From assembly GCF_004348735.1 (NCBI RefSeq), contig NZ_SMKT01000004.1:61234-125233 (forward strand): 64,000 nt of DNA. The letters are read 5' to 3'. Below, piece by piece: positions 57,663 through 64,000 of this stretch (within the stretch, counting starts at the first letter, position 1; each line of letters begins with the position of its first letter). Source of the DNA: Actinomadura sp. KC06. GTDB taxonomy: Bacteria; Actinomycetota; Actinomycetes; Streptosporangiales; Streptosporangiaceae. Below the pieces are notes generated by a model that had not been told where the DNA came from, did no database searches, and saw only the letters and a list, made by a program, of their open reading frames with translations. A program made the translations under genes and the position numbers.

Positions 57663-58907
57663 TCAGGACGTTCCCAGGACGGCCTTTCTCTCCTCGGCGA
57701 TGATGGATCCGACATCGAGGTCGTAGTTGCAGAGAATGACGCCGATCCAGCCGCTGTCGCGATAGATCGTCCAGTTGGTGTTGCCGCCGGCGATTCCGCC
57801 GCCGTGCCCGACGAGCCGCTGGTCGCGGGCGATGCTGGCGACCGGGCCGTACGCCGCGAATCCGGCCGTCGCGGCGTCGGAATCGTCCCGTGGCTTTCTC
57901 GGGAACTTCGGGCCCATGAAGAGTTCGGTGTAGGCGCGTCCGGCGAGCTTGCCGCTTTCCAACGCGAACGAGAACCTGACCAGGTCGGACGCGGTCGAGA
58001 AGGCGCCGCCACCACCTGATCCGATGAAGGCGCGGGCGGCGTTGCTGCCATTCCCGCCATTCAGGACCGCTCCCGCGTCCAGATTCCGGACGCCGTCGAT
58101 CCGCGATCCGTCGGTCTGGTAGATGTAGGGGTGGGCGATCCGCTTGTTGGTCAGCCAGTCCGGGCGGGTGTAGTACGCGGTGCTGGTCATTTTCGCCGGA
58201 GCGAAAATGTTGTCGGCGACGTATTTGTGGAACGACTTCTCTTCCGACACCGTCGCGACGAGTTCCCCGAGGATGGAGAAACCGACACTGCTGTAGGAGT
58301 GCTGGGTTCCCGGGGTGAACATCGGCTTCGCCTTCCGGTGCCCTTCGCTGCGAAGCCGCATCTCCTCTTCGACGCTGTTCGTGACGCGGTTGTCGCCCTC
58401 ACCGGGAAGGATGTGGTTCACCAACCCCGAAGTGTGGGTGAGCAACTGGTGGACGGTGACGTGCTTGGCGACCTCGTCCGGGTAGCCGTCCAGGTAGGAG
58501 CCCAATGGCTCGTGGAGCCTGATCCTGCCTTTCCGCACGAGCTGGACCACCGCCAGGCCGGTGAACGTCTTGGCCGTCGAAGCGAGGTTGTAGATGGTGT
58601 CGGCGCGATTGGGAATCGACCGTTCCTTGTCGGCCATGCCATAGGCCCTGGCCAATACGGGACGGCCGCGGTAGGCGACCAGGATCGTCCCGGAGAACTC
58701 GTCCCGCTCGGCGAGTCGCTTCAGGAACCGGTCGTAGGCGCCGCCTGGCCGCGGCCCACCACGAGGAGTTCCCGTGGCCGCTTCCGCGATTTCCGGGGAC
58801 GACGCCAGCGCGCCGCCCGTGGCGAGGGGTAAGGCGCCCAGGAGTCCGAGGGCGAAACGCCGTGAGGGCTGCGAATCGGTTGACGGCCGGTGTCGGGCCA
58901 TGCGCAT
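57663..58907 (-). CDS. Exported serine hydrolase, beta-lactamase/PBP4* family
   Basis: 414 residues. Tat-like signal SRRFALGLLGALPLATGGALA, then the class C beta-lactamase fold: Ser110-x-x-Lys113 in STAKTF as nucleophile and base, YSS as the Tyr-x-Ser/Asn element, and HGGG in place of KTG. This set is typical of the esterase/D-aminopeptidase branch rather than true beta-lactamases. Acts outside the membrane on a peptide, ester or amide. Confidence 0.87.
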   Translation of the reverse strand: MRMARHRPSTDSQPSRRFALGLLGALPLATGGALASSPEIAEAATGTPRGGPRPGGAYDRFLKRLAERDEFSGTILVAYRGRPVLARAYGMADKERSIPNRADTIYNLASTAKTFTGLAVVQLVRKGRIRLHEPLGSYLDGYPDEVAKHVTVHQLLTHTSGLVNHILPGEGDNRVTNSVEEEMRLRSEGHRKAKPMFTPGTQHSYSSVGFSILGELVATVSEEKSFHKYVADNIFAPAKMTSTAYYTRPDWLTNKRIAHPYIYQTDGSRIDGVRNLDAGAVLNGGNGSNAARAFIGSGGGGAFSTASDLVRFSFALESGKLAGRAYTELFMGPKFPRKPRDDSDAATAGFAAYGPVASIARDQRLVGHGGGIAGGNTNWTIYRDSGWIGVILCNYDLDVGSIIAEERKAVLGTS

Positions 58908-59024
58908 GCCTCTTCTTCCATTCGGGGATGGAACAACAACGTTCCAGGCAACACACCGGCAGGTTTCTTCACCGTTTCGTGGGTGGCGCCGCGCCGCCGG
59001 GCTTCGACGACCCGTCCGGCGTTA

Positions 59025-59852
59025 TCAGGCCCGAGTACCAGGGAGGACATCAACCAGCGGGGCCGGGTCGTCGGCGAAGAACCGGACCGTCCGCACCGTG
59101 GCCCGTCCGCCCAGAGGACGGACGACCTCGATCGGTTCGCTCAGTTCCACGACCACATTCGTCTGCGCCGACACCGCTACCGACAGCCGCTCGTCCTTCA
59201 CCTTGACCATGCCGCTCTCGTTGAAATTCCGCGCGAGCCGCACCGACGAGATCAGGCCCCGTGGAACGCGCAGGTCAAAGAAGGCCCCGTACCGGACGCG
59301 CAGTTCGTCGTCCGACAGCACATGCGGCCGGGTCACGCACGCCGCGATGATCGCCACCACGACAAGGATCGAGTACAGGTCGACCACGAGGACCACGGAA
59401 CGCAGCCCCTCGTCCGCGCCGATTCCCCGCAACAGCACTTCGGCCACGACGGCCTCCACGACCATTGCGAACAGAAACGCCAACTGGAAAGAGAGCTGAC
59501 CGCCCGAATAGGGCAGGCCCACCGCGCTCGGCGGTACCCCGTGCCGGCGACGCACCACCAGCAGCGCGACGCTGACCAGGCCTTTCAGGTCGAACGCCAT
59601 GATCCTGCGGACCCGCTCCGGAACCAGCCGGTCGACGCTCCGGAGGGCGGCCCACCACCCGGCGCCGTCCCGCCGCCGCTCCCGCACCAGCAGGCAGGCG
59701 GCGGCGACCTCCAGAACGATCACCGCCGCGACCACGACCTCCCCAGCCAGCACGGCAACACGGGGCAACGGCACGCCCGCCACGAGCAGCACCGCGAGAA
59801 CCACCTCAGCCGGCACCACCCCGTACAGCGCGACCCGCGCAACGCTCAGCAC
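59025..59852 (-). CDS. Membrane protein with C-terminal PH-like domain, coupled to the MerR regulator
   Basis: 275 residues: two N-terminal helices, a loop, two more helices (about 115-175), then about 90 residues beginning LRVRYGAFFDLRVPRGLISSVRLARNF, which resembles bacterial PH-like domains. The GTG at 59852 overlaps the stop of the MerR gene by seven bases (GTGCTGA), so it is translationally coupled. Function unknown; likely the target or partner of that regulator. Confidence 0.75.
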   Translation of the reverse strand: MLSVARVALYGVVPAEVVLAVLLVAGVPLPRVAVLAGEVVVAAVIVLEVAAACLLVRERRRDGAGWWAALRSVDRLVPERVRRIMAFDLKGLVSVALLVVRRRHGVPPSAVGLPYSGGQLSFQLAFLFAMVVEAVVAEVLLRGIGADEGLRSVVLVVDLYSILVVVAIIAACVTRPHVLSDDELRVRYGAFFDLRVPRGLISSVRLARNFNESGMVKVKDERLSVAVSAQTNVVVELSEPIEVVRPLGGRATVRTVRFFADDPAPLVDVLPGTRA

Positions 59853-60979
59853 GCTCCGTCCCGCAACATCTCCCCGCCGCGCAGCACTTCCCCGTCACGC
59901 AGCCCTTTCCCAGCGCGCAACGCCTCCCCGTCGGGCAGCGTCTCGCCGTCAGGCAGCGCCTCCCCCTCGCGCAGCGCCTCCCGGTCAGTCCGCACCTCGC
60001 TGTCGCGCAGCGCCTCGCTGTCGGGCAGCGTCTTCCTGTCGGGCAGCGCCTCCCCCTCGCGCAACGCCTCCCCCTCGCGCAGCGCCTTCCCGTCGCGCAA
60101 CGCCTCCCGGTTAGGTCGCACCTCGCTGTCGGGCAGTGCCTTCCCGTCGGGCAGCGGCTCCCCATCGGGCAGCGCCTCGCTGTCAAGCAGCGTCTTCCCG
60201 TCGCGCAGCGCCTTTCCGTCGGGCAGCGCCTCCTGGTCAGGTCGCACCTCGCTGTTGAGCAGCGCCTTCCTGTACTGCAGCGTCTTCAGGGTCAGACGGA
60301 AGACCTCGGCTTGTGCGGCGGACATCTCGTCCAGCCATTCGCCGTCCATGCCCTTCGCGACCATGAGGTCTGCCAGTTCGTCCGGCAGAAGGGCCACGAC
60401 TTCTTCGGCGATTCCGGGAATCCTGGGGTCCTCCGTCGTCGCTTCGGCGATCTCGTCCAACCGCGTGTAGATCCGCTCTGCCCGCGCCGGCGCTCCCGGC
60501 TCGGTGAGCGGCCGCAGCATCGCCGTGAAGCCGGGGCCCGCCGCGGTCTCGACGAGCGCCAGCATCCCTCGGTCGGCGTCGGCGAACCGCGAGCCGTTCG
60601 GCAGGCCGCGCAGGACGTCCGACATCTCCGGCGAAACCGCCGAGTCGGCGCCCAGCTCCACGTCCGCGAGCAACGCCGCGAGCCGCGCCCTGCGCGCCTC
60701 GATCGCCTCCTGCTGCCTGGCCAGGTCCGCGTCTAGCTCGGCCAGCACCTCGCGCAGTTCCCGTCCCCGCTCGTCGGCGAGGACGTCTTTGATCTCGTAC
60801 AGCGCGAGTCCCAGCTCCGCCAGCCTCCGTACCCGAGCGAGCACCACGGCGTCCCGGAGCCGGTATTCCCGGTACCCGTTCGCCAGCCGTTCGGGCTCGG
60901 GTAGCAAGCCGAGGTGGTGGTAATGCCGCACAGTCCGGGTTGACACCCCGACCAGCGCGGCCAGTTCGCCGATCCGCAT
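59846..60979 (-). CDS. MerR family regulator with C-terminal hexapeptide-repeat domain
   Basis: 377 residues. The MerR winged helix starts at residue 1 (MRIGELAALVGVSTRTVRHYHHLGLL, GYREYRLRDAVVLARVRRLAELG) and is followed by the dimerisation coiled coil (about 75-105) and an all-helical effector domain to about 235. The last 140 residues are 23 tandem hexapeptides of consensus [EK]-A-L-[PR]-[DE]-[GS], unlike any MerR I know. The ATG at 60979 is preferred as a leaderless start set by the MerR-type promoter; a GTG at 60994 is in frame. Coupled to a membrane protein downstream. Confidence 0.88.
   Translation of the reverse strand: MRIGELAALVGVSTRTVRHYHHLGLLPEPERLANGYREYRLRDAVVLARVRRLAELGLALYEIKDVLADERGRELREVLAELDADLARQQEAIEARRARLAALLADVELGADSAVSPEMSDVLRGLPNGSRFADADRGMLALVETAAGPGFTAMLRPLTEPGAPARAERIYTRLDEIAEATTEDPRIPGIAEEVVALLPDELADLMVAKGMDGEWLDEMSAAQAEVFRLTLKTLQYRKALLNSEVRPDQEALPDGKALRDGKTLLDSEALPDGEPLPDGKALPDSEVRPNREALRDGKALREGEALREGEALPDRKTLPDSEALRDSEVRTDREALREGEALPDGETLPDGEALRAGKGLRDGEVLRGGEMLRDGAC
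59855..60268 (-). repeat. 18-bp minisatellite of 23 units in 126-bp higher-order repeats
   Basis: 414 bases encode 23 hexapeptides. Variant units beginning EVR (units 2, 9 and 16) recur exactly every seven units, so the array is three 126-bp super-repeats: GCACCTCGCTG is found at 59992, 60118 and 60244. All reading frames stay open because the unit is a multiple of three. The array ends two codons before the MerR stop. Confidence 0.92.
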
Positions 60980-60985
60980 GCCCCC

Positions 60986-61016
60986 ATGACACACGTTGAC
61001 GCGACGTGAAGGTCAA
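60986..61016 (-). promoter_or_regulatory. MerR-type promoter with 19-bp spacer
   Basis: Minus strand TTGACC (61016-61011), a 19-bp spacer, TGTCAT (60991-60986), with the inverted arms TTGAC-N11-GTCAA across the spacer. Over-long spacers with a central dyad are the mark of MerR-activated promoters. The start would fall on the ATG at 60979. Confidence 0.65.
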
Positions 61017-61489
61017 GGCGCGGGACGTCGCCCGCGCCTGGCCCACCGCGTGACGGCGTTTCGGACACGGGTTGTGGACCACTGAACATGGCAATGGCCT
61101 GCGAGAACCGATTTTCGGGCAGGCATGACGGCCGCTTCCGGTCAGCAATCTTTGTAGCCGGATCGGGAGGCCGGTCCGTCGTCGCCGCTTGGCGGCCGGT
61201 CCCTGCCCGATCATGCCCGTTCCTTGGCCGTGGTCACGTTTCTGCAGGTCAGACGCCATATTTGGCGATGAAGAGCCGCGACTTGGTCCCGGCGGACGAG
61301 GAGAAGCGTCCGTAGAGGAGGAGGCCATTATCGCTTGATCATGACCGGCTCACCTCACTCGTCATATGCCGTTCATCTGCGGCTTTACTCCCGACCAGGG
61401 GCAAATCTTCACATAAGCCAATACGGTTCGACCTGCGTCACGATCCGTGGCGCCATCCCAGTGGACGAGCGGGGGGAGGAGTGCGTCCC
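61017..61489. other. 473-bp intergenic region with a possible gene remnant
   Basis: No complete gene. On the minus strand 61338-61249 is a 29-codon frame closed by stops on both sides whose end, LLLYGRFSSSAGTKSRLFIAKYGV in part, resembles the tail of exported beta-propeller-type (delta-60 repeat) proteins; it may be debris of a lost gene. The sortase promoter must lie near 61400-61470 but was not placed. Confidence 0.3.
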
Positions 61490-62167
61490 GTGGTGAATCG
61501 TGGTCGGCGTCCGCGCATCCTCGCGGCCGTTGCCGTCGGGTTGTCCGGCCTGGTCGTGACGGCTTTTCTGATCGTCCAGGCGTTCCGGGAACGTCCTGCC
61601 ACCGCGGCTCCGCCCATGCCCGCCCCTGGCGCGTCCACCCCATCCGAGGGCGCCGTGCCCGCCGGGCCCGGGATCGCGACGCCCCTGGCACTGCCACCTT
61701 CGGTGCCGCTGCGTCTCGACGTGCCGCGGATCGGCGTCCGGACACCGCTGATGAAGCTGGCCAAGAACCCGGACCAGACCGTCGAGACGCCGCCGCTCCG
61801 CCGCGCCCACGAAGCGGGCTGGTACCGCCTCGGCGCCGCGCCCGGCAGCCAGGGCTCGGCCGTGATCATCGGGCATGTGGACACGGCCACCGGCCCGGCG
61901 GTCTTCCACCGGCTGGGCAACCTCCGCCCCGGCGATCGCGTGAACGTCCAGCGCGCCGACGGCCGCACCGCCGTGTTCCGGATCGACTCGGTCGAACATG
62001 TGGGCAAGAACCGGTTCCCCACCCAGCGGGTCTACGGCGATCCCGGCTACGCGGCGATCCGGTTGATCACCTGCGGCGGACGCTTCGACCGGGGCAGCGG
62101 CCACTACACCGACAACATCATCGCCTTTGGTCGTCTGTTGCGGGTCGGCGGCGAGGAGGCCCGCTGA
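61490..62167 (+). CDS. Class F sortase
   Basis: About 225 residues: short positively charged N-terminus, one membrane helix (ILAAVAVGLSGLVVTAFLIVQAF), Pro/Ala linker and sortase domain. Catalytic His in VIIGHVDT, Cys in RLITCGG and Arg in RFDRGSGHYTDN; these motifs are class F (actinobacterial, possibly transferring or hydrolysing LPxTG-like signals). Start GTG 61490 is chosen because GGAGGAG lies eight bases upstream; a GTG at 61481 is too close. Its stop is one base before the glycosyltransferase start. Confidence 0.88.
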   Translation: MVNRGRRPRILAAVAVGLSGLVVTAFLIVQAFRERPATAAPPMPAPGASTPSEGAVPAGPGIATPLALPPSVPLRLDVPRIGVRTPLMKLAKNPDQTVETPPLRRAHEAGWYRLGAAPGSQGSAVIIGHVDTATGPAVFHRLGNLRPGDRVNVQRADGRTAVFRIDSVEHVGKNRFPTQRVYGDPGYAAIRLITCGGRFDRGSGHYTDNIIAFGRLLRVGGEEAR

Positions 62168-62168
62168 C

Positions 62169-63791
62169 GTGCGCCACGACTTCGACCAGGACGCGACCGT
62201 CCCGCGTCCGCCCACCGGCCACCAGCCCGGACGTCATCGGCTCGACCGTTCCGCACGTCCAAGGCCAGGGCACTTGACGTCCTCGGCGGTGTGGGGACCT
62301 GGCGCCTCACCGACCGTCACCGTCCCCGACAGGTCGGCACCGCGCTACCGCCCGCCCGCACCACCGCGTCCGGTCACCGGCCCACGCCCGGCCGCCCCCG
62401 GCCGTCCGGCAACACCGACGCATCCCGCTGCAGCTCCACGTCCGGCCACAGCGCCACGCCCGGTCACTCCACAAGGCCCGGTTGCATCCCCGCGTCCGGC
62501 CACTCCACAAGACCCGGTCGCATCCCCACGTCCATCCGCATCCCCAGGTCAGGTCACGGGCACACGCCCGGCCACAATGCCGCGTCCGGTCACGTCGCCA
62601 CGTCGCGGCACGGCGCTCCGTCCACCCGTCCCCCCTCGTCGGACGGTCGGCACGCCGGCACCGGCCCGCCCGCTCCCGGAGCGCGCTCCCGCGCGGGCCC
62701 GCCGCCGGGGCGGCAAGCGCGAACTGCCTCCCATCCAGGCGGACGCGATGCGGGTGACGGTCCTGATCCCCGCCCACAACGAGGCGAAGCAGATCACCGA
62801 GACGATCGCCTCGCTGCGCAGGCAGGAACGTCCCCCGGACCACATCGTGGTGATCGCGGACAACTGCTCCGACGCCACCGCCGCGTTGGCGCAGCTCTGC
62901 GGCGTCGAGATCGTCGGCACGCGCGGGAACGAGCACAAGAAGGCGGGCGCGCTGAACCAGGTCCTCGACCGGCTGCTCCCGATCTTCGGCCCGGACGACG
63001 CGATCATGGTGATGGACGCCGACTCGGCGCTCGACCCGGGATTCATCCGGCACGGCGTCGACTTCCTCGCCTCCGGCCACTACGCCGCCGTCGGCGGCAC
63101 GTTCACCGGCAAGCCGGGCGGCGGCGCCGTCGGGATGTTCCAGCGCAACGAATATGCCCGCTACGCCCGGGACGTCCGCAGGCTCCAGGGCAAGGCGCTC
63201 GTCCTGACCGGTACGGCCACCATCTTCCGCGCCGCCACCCTCCAAGAGGTGGTCGCCGCCCGCCGCGAACTCCGCCTCCCCGGCCTCCCTCACGTCTACG
63301 ACGTGCGCGTCCTGACAGAGGACAACGAGCTCACCCTGGCCATCCTGCATCTCGGCTTCCGCATCCTGTGCCCCAAGGAATGCACGCTCACGACCGAGGT
63401 GATGCCGACCTGGCGAGAACTGGCCCAGCAGCGGTTGCGCTGGAAGCGCGGCGCCCTGGAGAACCTCATCGACTACGGATGGACGCCGATCACCCGCCCC
63501 TACTGGGGCAGGCAGCTCCTCTCCCTGGTCGGCATCCTGGTGATCACCGCTTACCTCTCCTCGCTCGTCTACTCGGCCATCTGGCTCGGCGGCATCCAGA
63601 TCAGCCCGCTCTGGGGCGCCGTCACCGTCATCTTCATGGTCGAGCGGGTGGTCACCGTCCGGCAGCGCGGCCCCGTCCAGATGGCCCTCGCCGGCACCAT
63701 CGTCGTCGAAATGATCTTCGACGTCTTCCTCCAGATCGTCCAGGCCCGTGCTTTCTGGCAGGCCGCCTGGCGCAAAGAAAGGAAATGGTAG
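62169..63791 (+). CDS. Membrane GT2 glycosyltransferase with Pro-rich N-terminal region
   Basis: 540 residues from GTG 62169. The first ~190 are Pro/Arg/Ala/Thr-rich with 12-residue quasi-repeats (PRPATPQDPVAS type). Then a GT-A domain: VLIPAHNEAKQITETIASL, VMDADSALD (DxD), TEDNELT and QQRLRWKRG (QxxRW), the processive GT2 pattern of hyaluronan, cellulose and poly-GlcNAc synthases, followed by about three membrane helices. Probably makes an exported polysaccharide or glycolipid. Gap to the sortase is one base. Confidence 0.87.
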   Translation: MRHDFDQDATVPRPPTGHQPGRHRLDRSARPRPGHLTSSAVWGPGASPTVTVPDRSAPRYRPPAPPRPVTGPRPAAPGRPATPTHPAAAPRPATAPRPVTPQGPVASPRPATPQDPVASPRPSASPGQVTGTRPATMPRPVTSPRRGTALRPPVPPRRTVGTPAPARPLPERAPARARRRGGKRELPPIQADAMRVTVLIPAHNEAKQITETIASLRRQERPPDHIVVIADNCSDATAALAQLCGVEIVGTRGNEHKKAGALNQVLDRLLPIFGPDDAIMVMDADSALDPGFIRHGVDFLASGHYAAVGGTFTGKPGGGAVGMFQRNEYARYARDVRRLQGKALVLTGTATIFRAATLQEVVAARRELRLPGLPHVYDVRVLTEDNELTLAILHLGFRILCPKECTLTTEVMPTWRELAQQRLRWKRGALENLIDYGWTPITRPYWGRQLLSLVGILVITAYLSSLVYSAIWLGGIQISPLWGAVTVIFMVERVVTVRQRGPVQMALAGTIVVEMIFDVFLQIVQARAFWQAAWRKERKW

Positions 63792-63793
63792 GC

Positions 63794-63958
63794 ATGTACA
63801 ACTCTCCCCCCATCGGCGGCGTCGCCGCCGGCTTCGGCGGCGCCGCGGCCGCCTCACCCTGGCTCGGCCTCCAGGCCCTCTGGATCGGCCTGGCCCTGTT
63901 CACCCTCGTCTCCGCCGCCCTGGCCGTAAAGCGCATCCTCCCCGCCCGCAAGGGCTGA
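63794..63958 (+). CDS. 54-residue membrane peptide
   Basis: Starts two bases after the glycosyltransferase stop (GGTAGGC before ATG). A Gly/Ala/Pro-rich head (MYNSPPIGGVAAGFGG), one membrane helix (LGLQALWIGLALFTLVSAALAV) and a short basic tail (KRILPARKG). No signal peptidase site or LPxTG. Same-strand, near-zero spacing indicates function with the synthase, perhaps as an accessory subunit like those of other GT2 synthases. Confidence 0.75.
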   Translation: MYNSPPIGGVAAGFGGAAAASPWLGLQALWIGLALFTLVSAALAVKRILPARKG

Positions 63959-63967
63959 CCCCTCCAG

Positions 63968-63996
63968 AAGGCCGGGGCCCACACCACCCCGGCCTT
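63968..63996 (+). terminator. Hairpin terminator closing the sortase-GT2 unit
   Basis: AAGGCCGGGG / CCCCGGCCTT is a perfect 10-bp stem with a 9-base loop, ten bases past the last stop. Confidence 0.8.
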
Positions 63997-64000
63997 CCCC

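Noticed and set aside
59855..60268. CRISPR array
   Set aside because: Units are contiguous 18-bp repeats without unique spacers, in frame within a coding region, and no cas genes are near.
58890..60470. Ser/Arg-rich plus-strand protein over the hexapeptide array
   Set aside because: The multiple-of-three repeat keeps all frames open; the minus frame alone joins a real MerR domain and promoter.

Overview
The window is about 72% GC and uses ATG, GTG and TTG starts. Its gene content points to a high-GC actinomycete of the Streptosporangiales/Thermomonosporaceae type; an Actinomadura-like genus is my best guess, inferred from family content and not from any search. No rRNA, CRISPR array, transposase, integrase or phage gene was seen.

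Layout. 1-12.2 kb is accessory: an F420/NADP reductase-like gene cut by the window edge, a divergent TetR/MFS pair, a DinB2-type Y-family polymerase with isoleucine at the steric-gate position, a membrane protein/winged-helix pair behind a textbook promoter-operator, a run of receptor kinase, alkylsulfatase and GAP/Sap-like exporter genes, a MarR/SnoaL divergon and small secreted proteins. 12.3-17.0 kb holds a compact group that looks metabolic: PLP sugar aminotransferase, epimerase and MFS exporter in one direction, and an SDR in the other.

17.2-54.4 kb is the core gene-expression block, almost all on the minus strand. In transcription order it runs tRNA-Thr, tRNA-Met, rpmG, hadA, hadB, murB, [GDT1 and ADA region], [aspC], tRNA-Trp, secE, nusG, rplK, rplA, an acyl-CoA ligase, two paralogous lipoproteins, rplJ, rplL, a complete 11-gene Mce lipid-import operon (ATPase, two permeases, MceA-F, two Mce-associated proteins), rpoB, rpoC. 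The Mce operon separates rplL from rpoB. RpoB carries Asn where most bacteria have the rifampicin-contact Ser (E. coli 531). Expression devices visible here include an L10 leader with an internal terminator upstream of rplJ, a yybP-ykoY manganese riboswitch upstream of the GDT1-type Mn exporter, and strong hairpin terminators.

54.5-64 kb is accessory again: an acyl-CoA dehydrogenase, a PP2C-like protein, a Tat-exported serine hydrolase, and a MerR regulator whose C-terminal third is 23 tandem hexapeptides organised as three 126-bp higher-order repeats, translationally coupled to a membrane protein. The window ends with a class F sortase, a membrane GT2 glycosyltransferase and a 54-aa membrane peptide. 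The repeat-tailed MerR pair and the sortase/GT2/peptide cassette are the most likely places for undescribed biology. The rpoB substitution and the polymerase steric gate are the most testable single-residue observations.
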